From JBECKS01 sp964557005 (GTDB lineage Bacteria > Pseudomonadota > Gammaproteobacteria > Pseudomonadales > JBECKS01): 64,000 nt of DNA. This document shows, in pieces, positions 41,856-52,400 of this stretch (its first letter is position 1; each line of letters starts with the position of its first letter). Both the position numbers and the translations under genes were made by a program. The notes under the pieces were generated by a model. It ran no database searches, had not been told where the DNA came from, and saw only the letters and a program-made list of their open reading frames with translations. The stretch lies in NCBI GenBank assembly GCA_964557005.1, contig CAZKYI010000001.1, forward strand, positions 372,001 through 436,000, in the 5' to 3' direction.

Positions 41856-43418
41856 ATGAACTTGCTTTCATTACCCATGCGCTGGTTGCGCAATATCATT
41901 GTTTTACAGGAAAAAAAGCACTACAACTTTTATGTGATAATTATTTTTGCTTTGTTTGTAGGTTTTGTGAGGTATTTGCTTGAATTCATTCTGGGATGGC
42001 AAGCGATTCGTATTTCGAATATTTCGTTGTCAATTATTGTTTCATTTTATTTGTTTTCCATATTTGGCTACACATTGATTCTGAAACTATGTATTCCTGA
42101 TTTTGAATGGAAAAAATCCATCCATCTGGTATTGATTGGTGTTTTTCTGGGTATCTTCCCCCCCCTTCTGGATTTTATGTTTACAGGTTTGGGTTCATTT
42201 AAATATCCCTATATTACAGATGCCAATACCAAGCAATATATCTGGTTTGAAGATTTACCGCTGGGCGAAACTATTGTTTTATTTCTAACCATGTTTTTTA
42301 CATCGCTTGTTATTTTTATAAAAACAGAATCGGTTTTACGAGCGTTAGCCGGATTTATTTTAAGTTATTGTTTTGTTTATTTTTATGCTGCCGGTTTGCC
42401 CACGTATGTTATTTCTGAAATTATGGAATACTTTTTAAAAAATACAGAATATTTGCAAGGCGAAAGTCGCTTCAAAGTAGATTCCTTTTATCTGTTTTCA
42501 CTTCCTTTCCTGATTATCGCGTTTCAGGTATTTCTGACGGCGGTAATGTATTTATTTTTAAACCCTGGAATTTTCAGCAATGTGTGCAAAAGGTTTAATC
42601 ATGCGCTTCCTCTGATATTCACTGCTTTGCTTGGTTACAGTGTTTACAGGCCGATTACTGAGGAAGCGATTTTTTTCGCTATCATTTTCGGGTATTTAGG
42701 TATTGTGATTATTCTTCAGAATGATTTTTTTGATAAGGAAGAAGACGCGCTTAGCAGGAAGGGTAGCTATGTGAATGGCGATGATGTGATCTTTTTTAAT
42801 GTCACATTTTTAATGTTATGTGTTGCATTGGCCAGTAACAATTATGTGAGTGTTTACCCGTTGATACTCTGTTTTATTGCATCGGTCATTTACAACTATG
42901 ACTTTTATAGAGGGAAATCTTTTTTTCCCTCTAATTATAAAATAGAAGGCGTATGGGGATTTTCTGCCTATATAGGTGGCGTGTGTCTGGTATATGATTC
43001 TTCAGAATCTTTTACGCACAAATCTGCGGCAATGTGGTCATGGGAATACGTTTTATTTGTGTTTCTGGTTTTCGGTGGCTGGTCGATTATTTCAGTGATA
43101 AAAGATTATAAGGATATTGAAGGGGATGCCGCTGTGGGGAATCAAACTGCCTACACATTGTTGCAAAAACGTGGCTACAATATATTCCGCTTTCATAAAA
43201 ACTATACTCGTGTTTTGTCATTGTTATTATTTGTTCCGTTTTTATGGCTGTTAAAAATTGATGCGCATGCTGTTTTTTATGTGCTCATGGGCTTGAGTGT
43301 AGTGACATTTTATTGGGTGATTAACTGGCCACCCTCGAATAAGGCAGTTGAGAGTGCTCTAGGTGCAATCAATGCTTATTTATTGTTTTTTGCTTTGGCT
43401 TGTCATTTTTCTCATTAA
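41856..43418 (+). CDS. UbiA-type prenyltransferase-like protein with extra N-terminal membrane domain (copy 2)
   Basis: This 520-residue polytopic membrane protein is paralogous over its full length to the protein at 34168. The UbiA half carries NDFFDKEED near residue 289 and KDYKDIEGDAAVGNQT near residue 416, both complete Asp-rich motifs. The N-terminal half again has EWKKSIHLVLIGVFLGIFPP and about six helices. Conservation of both halves and both motifs suggests that both copies are functional. A run of eight C (42158-42165) lies in the N-terminal domain codons. ATG 41856 has a good AAAGGAAAA ribosome-binding site. It is followed by fabY after 120 bp. Substrates are unknown. Confidence 0.75.
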   Translation: MNLLSLPMRWLRNIIVLQEKKHYNFYVIIIFALFVGFVRYLLEFILGWQAIRISNISLSIIVSFYLFSIFGYTLILKLCIPDFEWKKSIHLVLIGVFLGIFPPLLDFMFTGLGSFKYPYITDANTKQYIWFEDLPLGETIVLFLTMFFTSLVIFIKTESVLRALAGFILSYCFVYFYAAGLPTYVISEIMEYFLKNTEYLQGESRFKVDSFYLFSLPFLIIAFQVFLTAVMYLFLNPGIFSNVCKRFNHALPLIFTALLGYSVYRPITEEAIFFAIIFGYLGIVIILQNDFFDKEEDALSRKGSYVNGDDVIFFNVTFLMLCVALASNNYVSVYPLILCFIASVIYNYDFYRGKSFFPSNYKIEGVWGFSAYIGGVCLVYDSSESFTHKSAAMWSWEYVLFVFLVFGGWSIISVIKDYKDIEGDAAVGNQTAYTLLQKRGYNIFRFHKNYTRVLSLLLFVPFLWLLKIDAHAVFYVLMGLSVVTFYWVINWPPSNKAVESALGAINAYLLFFALACHFSH

Positions 43419-43538
43419 ATATTGTTTGGTTTTTAAATGCTGGCGTTTTGAGGCTCGATTGTCCTTGCCCGCGTCTTGTAAGCCAAACTATTTTGCTCTA
43501 TGTTTCTGCCCGCTAATTCACGGACTCTGGAGAGCTGA

Positions 43539-45392
43539 GTGAAAAATCTTCCTCTTATTGTTGGCTTTGGTGGTGTTAATTCTGCCGGCCGTTCTTCCAA
43601 TCATATGGCTTACCAACGCATGGTGTTTGATGCGTTAAGCCAGCAAAAACGAACCGATACGCTCAATTCGCTTGCGATGTTGATGGGGCGTTCCAGTCAG
43701 GGCAAGTTCAGTGATACCGAGCAGCAGGCTATTTTGTCCAATACCCTGATTCGCAAGCTCAATGATGAGCATTACAACCCGTGTGCGGTTGAAGCCAATA
43801 AGCGTGTGCGTTTGAGTGGTGAAGCCACTGAACTGACTTTCATCGTGGACAGCAGGGATTTACCTGAACTTCTCCCTGATGATTGGACAGTCACAACCTT
43901 GCCTGATGGCCGTTGCAAGGTGAGCTGCACACAGTTGAATGTGTTGTTGCCTGATACGCGCAGTTTGAAGGTGAGTGTAGCAGGGCAGATACCGACGGGT
44001 CTGGATATTGGTGCGCTCTATCCATCGCGCAATCATCCCAAAGGTCTGGAAATGACGGTATTTGGTGCTTCCGATGCCATAGGTTCGCTGGGCATCGAGA
44101 TAGAAACCCTGAAACAGTTATTACCGCCAGATCAGATAGGTGTGTATGCCTGTAGCTCAATGGGGCAGCTTGATGACAATGGCGTGGTGGGCTATGCCAA
44201 GGCTGCCATGATGGGCAGGCGCGCCACTTCCAAACAGTTGCCTTTGGGTTTTCCCGAAATGCCTGGGGATTTTATCAATGCCTATATGTTGGGCAGTGCG
44301 GGTTTTACTGGTGGTGTTGTAGGTGCCTGTGCTTCTTTCTTGTATAACCTTGAGCATGCGGTGAAAGATATTCAGGCAGGTCGCCGTCAGGTTGCCATTG
44401 TGGGTGTGAGTGAAGCGCCAATTACGCCAGAAGTGATGGAAGGCTATCGGACTATGGGAGCGCTGGCCGATGATGAGGGCTTGCTTGAGCTGGATGCGCA
44501 TCTGGGTTTGAGTGAACCGCGTTATACCCACGCTTGCAGGCCGTTTGGTTTGAATTGTGGTTTTACCATGGGCGAATCTGCCCAGTTCGCCATTTTATTT
44601 TCTGCCGAATTTGCGCTTAAAACAGGTGCGCGGATTCTGGGGGCGGTTCCAGGTGTCTTTACACATGCCGATGCGTTCAAGAAATCGATTTCCTCCCCGG
44701 GTATTGGTAATTACCTGTGTTTGGGAAAAGCAGTGTCACTGGCAGAAGCCATGCTGGGTGAACAATGTGTGCAGACACGGAGTTATGTGCATGCCCATGG
44801 TACGGGCACGCCACAAAATCGTGTCACTGAATCCCATGTGATTAACGAAATTGCCAAAATCAAGGGGATTCAGAGCTGGCCTGTGACCTCGGTGAAGTGT
44901 TATCTCGGGCATAGTCTGGGTGCTGCAGGGGGTGACCAGATGATGAGTGCCTTGGGAACATGGAATGAGGGTTTGATTCCTGGCATTTTTACGGTTGATC
45001 AATTTGCAGATGATGTACATGGCAGCAATCTCCGTCTGAGCCAGAAGCATATTGAAGTGGGGCGTGATGGCATTGATGTTGCGTTTCTGAATTCCAAGGG
45101 CTTTGGTGGCAATAATGCAACTGCCTGTGTTTTTTCTCCTCAACAGGCAAGGCAGGCATTGGAATCGATTGCAGGCAAGGGCGAATTGCAGGAATACGCA
45201 CGTCTGGCGGAGCAGGTCGAAACCAGACAGCAGCGTTATTACCAAAAGCTGGCAGAGGGGGAGCATCAGTTGATTTATCGTTTCGGGGAAGGCGTGCTTG
45301 CAGGCGAAGCTCTGGGTTTTTCAAAGGAAGGTATCCGTGTACCTGGCTATGAAAATCCGCTGTCGCTCAAGGTGGAAAATCCTTATAAATAA
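43539..45392 (+). CDS. fabY: FabY-type beta-ketoacyl-ACP synthase
   Basis: This 617-residue condensing enzyme has the thiolase-like fold of KAS I/II but the long N-terminal extension typical of Pseudomonas FabY, which condenses acetyl-CoA with malonyl-ACP to start fatty-acid synthesis. The N-terminus PLIVGFGGVNSAGRSS, GDFINAYMLGSAGFTG and GENCGFT-like GLNCGFTMGESAQF are family features. The active-site cysteine is in VGACASFLYN, and the two histidines are in VHAHGTGTP and KCYLGHSLG. The start is GTG 43539, preceded by GGAGAG. It is probably a housekeeping gene marking the end of the accessory region. Confidence 0.9.
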   Translation: MKNLPLIVGFGGVNSAGRSSNHMAYQRMVFDALSQQKRTDTLNSLAMLMGRSSQGKFSDTEQQAILSNTLIRKLNDEHYNPCAVEANKRVRLSGEATELTFIVDSRDLPELLPDDWTVTTLPDGRCKVSCTQLNVLLPDTRSLKVSVAGQIPTGLDIGALYPSRNHPKGLEMTVFGASDAIGSLGIEIETLKQLLPPDQIGVYACSSMGQLDDNGVVGYAKAAMMGRRATSKQLPLGFPEMPGDFINAYMLGSAGFTGGVVGACASFLYNLEHAVKDIQAGRRQVAIVGVSEAPITPEVMEGYRTMGALADDEGLLELDAHLGLSEPRYTHACRPFGLNCGFTMGESAQFAILFSAEFALKTGARILGAVPGVFTHADAFKKSISSPGIGNYLCLGKAVSLAEAMLGEQCVQTRSYVHAHGTGTPQNRVTESHVINEIAKIKGIQSWPVTSVKCYLGHSLGAAGGDQMMSALGTWNEGLIPGIFTVDQFADDVHGSNLRLSQKHIEVGRDGIDVAFLNSKGFGGNNATACVFSPQQARQALESIAGKGELQEYARLAEQVETRQQRYYQKLAEGEHQLIYRFGEGVLAGEALGFSKEGIRVPGYENPLSLKVENPYK

Positions 45393-45569
45393 TCGGCTTA
45401 GTCTTTCATTTTCAAGGAAATTCCAGCGAAATACTTGGCAAATTGGTGGAATTACGCCATATTAGCCGGAATTTCCAATCAGAATAAAAAAAACCAGAAC
45501 AATTAAAAAAGGTTTCACAGTTGCGTCAGGTTTGCAGCGACTTTCACAGGGTGAACAGGTTCAAAATTT

Positions 45570-46274
45570 ATGCAGAATTTTGTTGAAAAGGCTTTCCCAT
45601 TTCAGCGTGTTGTAATCTATAGCGTCGCAATCATGCTTTTGTTATCCCTGCAAGGATGCGGTGATATTATCAACATGAAGTATTGGAGGCAGATGAGTTG
45701 GGGTGCTCAGGTTAAATCGGTTCAAGGGCCTGGCTATCATGCTGTAGCTGAAACAGACCCCCTGAATGCAGTGGTTTATATTTATCGTCCCTTTTCTGAT
45801 TGGGGTGCACAGGAGTTGCAGGCTCCCAACATTTTTATCGGTAACAAGCGTATGTTCGGGTTGAAGAACAATATGTATGTAGCGCTTGAGCTGGAGCCGG
45901 GCAGACATTATTTGAGTGCAAGACGACCTCTGGCCATTTTGCATGTGGAAGAAATTTTCCGCCTGGAGCTGGATGTGGATCCAGGTGAAGTGTACTACCT
46001 GAGATATTCTGAAGTGAGTATTCCACCAGAGCTTAGCTTTCACGAGGGTTTCGTGTCTGATGGCCCGATGTATCAGGTGAGTGGGGAATTTGCTCATCAT
46101 GAATTGCGTCTGACACAATCATCTGATGCCCAGGTTGAGAAGGTTGCTCGTAGTGAGCGTTGTGAACGAAACCGTGAGTTGATTTATGGTGGTGGCGAAG
46201 ACGGCTTCGATGATGACGAAGGCGGTTGGTCAACCAACTGGCGCAGTTACGTGGAGATGGGTAAAGACTGCTGA
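45570..46274 (+). CDS. DUF2846-like lipoprotein
   Basis: This 234-residue protein has a signal peptide ending LLLSLQGC (lipobox near residue 30). Its domain resembles DUF2846: AVVYIYRPF, then APNIFIGNKRMFGL, then YVALELEPGRHYLSA and GEVYYLRY. Such proteins are small envelope lipoproteins of unknown function. The C-terminus is acidic and Gly-rich (GGGEDGFDDDEGG). The 177-bp region upstream contains GGAAATTCC/GGAATTTCC inverted repeats (45416-45424 and 45468-45476). A terminator follows directly. Confidence 0.75.
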   Translation: MQNFVEKAFPFQRVVIYSVAIMLLLSLQGCGDIINMKYWRQMSWGAQVKSVQGPGYHAVAETDPLNAVVYIYRPFSDWGAQELQAPNIFIGNKRMFGLKNNMYVALELEPGRHYLSARRPLAILHVEEIFRLELDVDPGEVYYLRYSEVSIPPELSFHEGFVSDGPMYQVSGEFAHHELRLTQSSDAQVEKVARSERCERNRELIYGGGEDGFDDDEGGWSTNWRSYVEMGKDC

Positions 46275-46292
46275 TTTGTAGTATGAATGAAG

Positions 46293-46324
46293 AGCCCGAC
46301 CAGATTTGAGTCGGGCTTTTTTTT
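46293..46324 (+). terminator. Intrinsic terminator after the DUF2846 gene
   Basis: AGCCCGAC and GTCGGGCT form an 8-bp stem around a nine-base loop, followed by eight T residues. Confidence 0.9.
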
Positions 46325-46369
46325 GTCAAAAATTGCTGTATGGGTGTTTGAGTTACACAGGAGATTGTT

Positions 46370-47125
46370 ATGAAACTGGAAGGAAAGGTAGCCATTGTAA
46401 CGGGTGGAGCTTCGGGTCTTGGTCGAGCTTGTGTGGAAATGTTTGTGGAAAAAGGTGCGCAGGTGATGATTTTTGACCGTGCGGTTGAGCAGGGTAAAGC
46501 GTTGAGCGCCTCCTTGCACGGTGTGGCTTTTTGTGAAGTAGATGTGAGTGATGAACACAGTGTGCGCGTAGCAATGGCCGAAACACTCAGGCAGTTTCAT
46601 ACCATTCATGTGCTGGTGAATTGTGCCGGTATTGGTATGGCGCTTAAAACCTGGGGCTCACAGGGTGTGATGCCGTTGGAATTATTTGAGCTGACCTTGA
46701 AGGTCAATCTGTTGGGCACCTTTAACGTGTTGCGTCTGGCAGCCGAGCAATTTGCAAAAAATCCTGAGGAAGAGAAAGGCGTGATTATCAATACCGCTTC
46801 TGTTGCAGCTTTTGACGGGCAAATCGGGCAGGCAGCCTACAGTGCAAGCAAGGGTGGTGTTGTGAGTATGACCTTGCCGATTGCCAGAGATTTGGCACCT
46901 TTGGGGATTCGTGTGATGACCATTGCGCCAGGGATTATTGATACCCCCTTAATGGCTTTGTTACCCGATGAAAAACGTCAGCCATTGATTGATATGGTGC
47001 AAAGTCCCAAGCGTCTTGGGCAACCACATGAATTTGCACAGTTAGCTGTGCATATCGTTGAGAACGGCTATCTGAATGGAGAAACTATCCGTCTTGATGG
47101 TGGAATCCGCATGCAACCCCGATAG
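46370..47125 (+). CDS. Short-chain dehydrogenase, 3-hydroxyacyl-CoA dehydrogenase type II-like
   Basis: This 251-residue NAD-dependent SDR has the cofactor motif TGGASGLG near residue 12, NCAGIG near 86, the catalytic serine in INTASVAAFDG and YSASKGG with Tyr/Lys near residue 160. The segments IAPGIIDTPL and a C-terminal NGETIRLDGGIRM match the HSD17B10/type II hydroxyacyl-CoA dehydrogenase group, which oxidises 3-hydroxyacyl-CoA. It would complement the acyl-CoA dehydrogenases and thiolase 17-22 kb away, but substrate range is not provable here. GGAG precedes the ATG. It is convergent with the AraC-type regulator. Confidence 0.88.
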   Translation: MKLEGKVAIVTGGASGLGRACVEMFVEKGAQVMIFDRAVEQGKALSASLHGVAFCEVDVSDEHSVRVAMAETLRQFHTIHVLVNCAGIGMALKTWGSQGVMPLELFELTLKVNLLGTFNVLRLAAEQFAKNPEEEKGVIINTASVAAFDGQIGQAAYSASKGGVVSMTLPIARDLAPLGIRVMTIAPGIIDTPLMALLPDEKRQPLIDMVQSPKRLGQPHEFAQLAVHIVENGYLNGETIRLDGGIRMQPR

Positions 47126-47137
47126 GTTTCGCTGTGC

Positions 47138-48154
47138 CTATTGTTTCAGGCGCTTGCGAAATTCTCCGGGAGAAACGCCCGACCAGCGCTTGAAGGCATG
47201 ATAGAAGTTGGTGGATTCTGAAAAGCCCAGTAACGCGGCAATACTGTCCATGTTCATGGCATCATCACGCAAATAGTTTTGTGCAAACCGAAAACGTACT
47301 TTTTCCCTGAGCGCAACGTAGGAAGTGTCTTCATCTTTCAGCCTTCTTTGCAGCGTGCGCGGGGTCATTTTGAGATGGTCTGCCACGTCCTGAATGCTGA
47401 TGGGGTTTTGCCCAAGGTTTTCTTCGAGGTAATGAATAATCTGACGGGAAACTTTCTGGCTTTGTTGCAGTTGAATGAGCAGGTTTCTGGCTTCCAGTTC
47501 GGTCTTGCGATTGGTTTCTGGCAAAGCACCTAACAAAGGCTTTTCCAGAATGCTGGTATTCACCACGATTTTGGTTTGTTTTTTCCCAAAATAGACGGGT
47601 GATTTAAAGATGCGTTTATATTCTTCCACATACTCAGGTTGTGAATGTCTGAAGTGCGTTTCATTGATTCTGAAACTGTCTTTCGCTGAAAGCGCACGTG
47701 CAATGCTTAACAAGCTGGTCATGGCTATTTCAGCATAAATGGGCTTGTTGCCATTCTCGATGCGATCAATGTAGCAGATATGGGTTTCTACGCCGCGTTG
47801 TTCGAGCGTAAAAGCGATATGGGGGCTGATTAAATCCTTGTATCTGGCATATAAATCAAAACTCTGGCGCAGCGTGGACGAAGTGGCGAGCAAGGGGCCA
47901 AGAATTTGCAGGGTGTTCAGTTGCAGAGTCAGGCCGTGATGTAAACCCATGGCAGGATCACGACTGGCTTCTCTCATCACTTCAAGCACATTATCAAATT
48001 GCGCGAGGGAGAGTTGAGCACGCGGATCATTGATTTGCTCTTTGGTTAACCCCGCTTTTTCCAGCAGGCTATCGACAGAAATTGAACTGCGGTTTGCAAT
48101 AGCGACCAGCCCTGGCAGTATCGATGCGGTGACGTTAACGAACGAATTTTCCAT
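47138..48154 (-). CDS. AraC-family transcriptional regulator
   Basis: This 338-residue regulator has an N-terminal Arabinose_bd-type ligand domain (about residues 20-200) and a C-terminal double helix-turn-helix (about 235-338) with ISIQDVADHLKMTPRTLQRRL and the signature GFSESTNFYHAFKRWSG. This is the OruR/MmsR-like architecture that often controls catabolic genes. It is convergent with the hydroxyacyl-CoA dehydrogenase and divergent from dapE. Its target and ligand are unknown, but the neighbouring dehydrogenase is a reasonable candidate target. Confidence 0.9.
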   Translation of the reverse strand: MENSFVNVTASILPGLVAIANRSSISVDSLLEKAGLTKEQINDPRAQLSLAQFDNVLEVMREASRDPAMGLHHGLTLQLNTLQILGPLLATSSTLRQSFDLYARYKDLISPHIAFTLEQRGVETHICYIDRIENGNKPIYAEIAMTSLLSIARALSAKDSFRINETHFRHSQPEYVEEYKRIFKSPVYFGKKQTKIVVNTSILEKPLLGALPETNRKTELEARNLLIQLQQSQKVSRQIIHYLEENLGQNPISIQDVADHLKMTPRTLQRRLKDEDTSYVALREKVRFRFAQNYLRDDAMNMDSIAALLGFSESTNFYHAFKRWSGVSPGEFRKRLKQ

Positions 48155-48234
48155 AGATAAAATTTCAATGTTGATTGTGACTTTGCGACTGCAACGGTAC
48201 TATAACTTGCCTTGATTTTCCAATTTAGAGATTT

Positions 48235-49365
48235 ATGGAACTGTTAGAACTCACTCGACAACTGGTTGAAAGACCCTCAATCACACCAGATGATCAGGGT
48301 TGTCAGGATATTCTGGTACAACATCTGGAGCCTTTGGGATTTCGTTGTGAGTTTCTGGAATCCAACGGGGTCAGGAATCTGTGGGCGAGGCTGGGAACTG
48401 ATAGCCCCGTGTTTGCTTTTGCAGGGCATACCGACGTAGTCCCAGTGGGTGATGAAAAAGCCTGGTCTAGCCCGCCTTTCAAACTGCGTGAATCTGACGG
48501 CCTGTTGTATGGGCGTGGTGTGGCTGACATGAAAGGTAGTCTGGCTGCGATGATTAAAGCGACAGAGCGTTTCTGCAATGAGGCACCGGAGTTCAAAGGC
48601 TCGCTCGCCTTTCTGATTACCAGTGATGAAGAAGGCGTGGCTACCGACGGTACGGTAAAAGTGATGCAGATGCTGGAACAGCGAGGTGAGCTTATCGATT
48701 GGTGCCTGGTGGGGGAGCCTTCCAGTTCCACGCAGCTGGGCGATTGTGTGCGTGTTGGCAGAAGAGGCTCGTTGAATTTTGAGCTGGTGATACATGGTGT
48801 GCAGGGGCATGTGGCTTACCCTGACAAGGTGGATAACCCGATTCATAAAACCGGCGCTTTTATTGATGCCATGAGCAAGACTGAATGGGATCAGGGTAAT
48901 GCGTTTTTTCCTGCAACCAGCTTTCAGTTTTCCAATATCCATGCAGGTACAGGTGCCACCAATGTGGTGCCAGCCAGTGTGCATCTATTGGGGAATTTTC
49001 GTTTTTCGACGGAATCGACCAGCGAGCAGCTACAGCAGCGTACAGAAGCCTTGTTACATGCTCTGGGGATTCAGTTCACGATTATGTGGCAGCTAAGTGG
49101 TGCACCTTTTCTGACTCGCGGTGGAAGGCTCATTGAAGCGACTCAGGCGGCTATTCAGAAGGTGTGTGGTATAGACACCGAGCTTTCAACGGGTGGTGGT
49201 ACCTCGGATGGTCGATTTATTGCACCCTATGGGGTTGAAGTGTTGGAGTTGGGGCCTGAAAATTCCACCATTCACAAGGTAGATGAGGTATTAAAACTGA
49301 GTTCCCTGAAAAAACTGGAATCTTGTTATTTTGAGATATTAAAACAATTATTCCCGACTAGATAA
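48235..49365 (+). CDS. dapE: Succinyl-diaminopimelate desuccinylase
   Basis: This 376-residue M20-family zinc enzyme hydrolyses N-succinyl-LL-diaminopimelate to LL-diaminopimelate for lysine and murein synthesis. Visible motifs are the zinc-binding FAGHTDVVPVGD near residue 65, GRGVADMKG with the bridging Asp near residue 100, and the catalytic Glu pair in ITSDEEGVATDGT near 134. GVQGHVAYP lies in the dimerisation domain, and GGGTSDGRF with a C-terminal STIHKVDE His completes the set. Length is exact for the family. No dapD or dapC is adjacent. Confidence 0.96.
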   Translation: MELLELTRQLVERPSITPDDQGCQDILVQHLEPLGFRCEFLESNGVRNLWARLGTDSPVFAFAGHTDVVPVGDEKAWSSPPFKLRESDGLLYGRGVADMKGSLAAMIKATERFCNEAPEFKGSLAFLITSDEEGVATDGTVKVMQMLEQRGELIDWCLVGEPSSSTQLGDCVRVGRRGSLNFELVIHGVQGHVAYPDKVDNPIHKTGAFIDAMSKTEWDQGNAFFPATSFQFSNIHAGTGATNVVPASVHLLGNFRFSTESTSEQLQQRTEALLHALGIQFTIMWQLSGAPFLTRGGRLIEATQAAIQKVCGIDTELSTGGGTSDGRFIAPYGVEVLELGPENSTIHKVDEVLKLSSLKKLESCYFEILKQLFPTR

Positions 49366-49413
49366 CAACGACAAAAACAAAAAAAAGAGCTTTACGAAGC
49401 GTGGAGTATTTCC

Positions 49414-52400
49414 GTGTTCAGTCATCTCTCGATCAAGAATAAGGTACAGGCAGTTGCGATTGTAGGCGCTTTGGGTTTCCTGAGTTATTTTGCCCTGAGT
49501 GTTAAAAATAGCCTTGATTACGGTTCGCTGTTCAGCGAAATCAGTGAGAACAATCTACAGATTTTGAATATTAACAATGACATCAGCCTGATGCTCAGTC
49601 AGGTGGAAAGCATTGCCCAAACATCACCGGATTCTCAATCCCTGTCCAGGTCAGAGCAGTTGTTAGTAGAAATAGATGATGCCTATGCCCGATTAAAATC
49701 GCTCGACCCCTCCTCTAAAAATGAGTTGAATCATCTGCAACAACTGAGCCGTCAATACGGCCGCTTGCTCATCGATTTGGCGAGCGATAAGTTCGATAAA
49801 ACACAGGAAATGCGTGAGCTGCCCAAAATACGCTCCATGAATCGCGATATTGCCCAATTTGGAGAGGAATATCGAAGCAGGCATTTCAAGGGAATTGAAG
49901 ACAGGGTTAAGCAATCACAAAGTATTGCACAGGAAACTTCATGGTTTGCCTTGTTGGTTGGGTTGTCACTCACAATCATTATGTTATTGATTGCACGTTA
50001 TCTATCCAATGGAGTGACTAATAATCTCACCCATATGGGAAAAATTGCTGATCAAATTGCACAAGGTGAATGGTCTCAACCGATTGATTGTAATACTGGC
50101 GATGAAACTGCAGAGGTTTTGTCTGCGATTGATAAAATGCGTTCGGCCTTACGTGCACGCTCATTGGAAGATGAAGTCAGGGAGTCTGAACAGCGGCGTT
50201 TGGTACGTCTTGGCGAAGTGAGTCGTGGTGATGTTTCAACCGTCAATCTGTGTCAGACCATCATGCGTGAGCTCACGCCCATGTTGAATGCACAGGTGGG
50301 CGCTTTGTATGTCGCGCATTATCCTGAAATTATTGAAGCGGGAATTGAAGCTGGACAGCCATTTTTAAAATTGTTGGCCAGTTACGCTTATGTTGAGCGC
50401 AAGGGAATGTCAGAACAGTTCAGATTTGGTGAAGGTATATTGGGGCAGGTCGCTTTGGAAAAAAACCAGGTATTGTTAAGCAATTTACCTGCGGATTACC
50501 TCAGTATTACCTCTTCCCTGGGAAAAAGTCGCCCAAGTTTCGTGGTGATTACACCGCTCATTTTTAATGAACATTTATACGGTGTTTTTGAATTGGGTTT
50601 TATTCAGGAACCTGCAACACATGATTTGAGTTTTTTAATGCGTGCAGGGGAAGCGATTGCACAAAGTATTGAATCGGCACAGGCGCGTGAAAATGTGAAT
50701 GCCATGTTGCTGATGACACGCGAGCAGGCAAGCAAGTTGGCAGAGCAGCAGCACATTTTGCAGGCAGCAAATGAAGATCTGGAACAACAGGCGATGGCGC
50801 TGACGGAATCCGAAGGTCGTTTAATGGCGCAGCAGGAAGAATTGCGTGTCAGTAATGAAGAGCTGGAAGAACAAACAAAAGCACTGAAATTGTCTGAAGA
50901 GCGTTTGCAAGCTCAGCAGGAAGAGTTGCGTGTGACGAACGAAGAACTGGAAGAACATACTCGCGCACTCGAAAAACAAAAACACGATATGCAGTTACAG
51001 AATGAGGAGCTTGAAAGGTCGCGCAAGGCGCTGGAAGAAAAAAGTTCTGCACTGGAATTGAGTGGGCAGTACAAGTCTGAATTCATGTCTACCATGTCAC
51101 ATGAGTTGCGTACACCTTTAAACAGCATTCTGATTTTATCTGAAAATCTGTCTGAAAATGACGGCAACCATTTAACAGAAAAACAAGTGGAGCATGCGAA
51201 GGTTATTCATAAAGCAGGCAGTGACCTGCTGGAGTTGATTAACGACATTCTTGATTTGGCTAAAGTAGAAGAAGGCAAGCTGGAATTGATTTTTGATGAA
51301 ATCGATTTCAAGGTATGGGAAAAAGAAATGCGGCAATTATTTTCACCAATTGCCGAAAGAAAAGGCCTGGAATTCACCGTGCAGGTGGGCGAGGGTGTAG
51401 AGCCACAATTCCTCACAGATTCAAAACGTTTGAATCAGATTATTAAAAATTTATTGTCAAATGCGCTGAAATTTACCGAACAAGGAAAGGTGTCTTTGCA
51501 TGTTGAATTAGATGAGAGCGGAAAATTTTATGATTTTCTGGTACGCGATACCGGTTTGGGTATTGCACCTGAAAAACAGCAGATGATTTTTGAAGCCTTT
51601 CAACAAACCGATGGTGCCATTAGCAGAAAGTATGGTGGTACGGGTTTGGGGCTAACGATTTCCAATCGTTTGGCGAAATTGTTGGGTGGCCGTATCAGTG
51701 TCGCCAGTGAAGGTGTCGGGCAGGGCAGTTGCTTCACCTTGCATTTACCCAAAGAGTTGCCGGATTCCATTGTCAGTGAAGACGTTAAACTGGAACTGTT
51801 TTCACAACACAATTCAGGTGCAAGTAACACATCTTCCTACAAGGAATCAGCCCTGCCTGTCATCGCCCCACGAAAAAAGAAATCGCAGTCCGCTAATAAC
51901 ACTTTGTTAATTATTGAAGATGATGCCATTTTTTCAGAAACCCTGTGTGCGATTGCCAGTGATTATGGTCTGGATGTGATTGCTGCGGACAATGGCAAGC
52001 AAGGTCTGGAGCTTGCCATCAGTGAACAACCACAAGGCATTATTCTCGATTTGGTGCTTCCGGAAATGGCTGGCATGGATGTACTTAAGGCTTTGAGAGA
52101 AAACCCCGCCACTCAGGATATTCCTGTGCATGTGATGTCAGGGAATGATGAAGGTGAAAAAGCGCTGTCTTTGGGTGCGATTGATTTTCTCAAAAAGCCC
52201 GTGTCAAAACGGCAAATCACCGACATTCTGCAAAAACTTGATGAAGGTGAACTGAAACATGTATTGATTGTTGAGAGCAAAGGCACCGATGCTTTTGAAT
52301 CAATTAAAAAGATGTTGACGGAACAAAGTGTGCAAGTGAGCAGTGTTGCCGATGTCAGGGAAGCGCAAACTCTGGTAGAAAAAGAAACAATTGATTGCAT

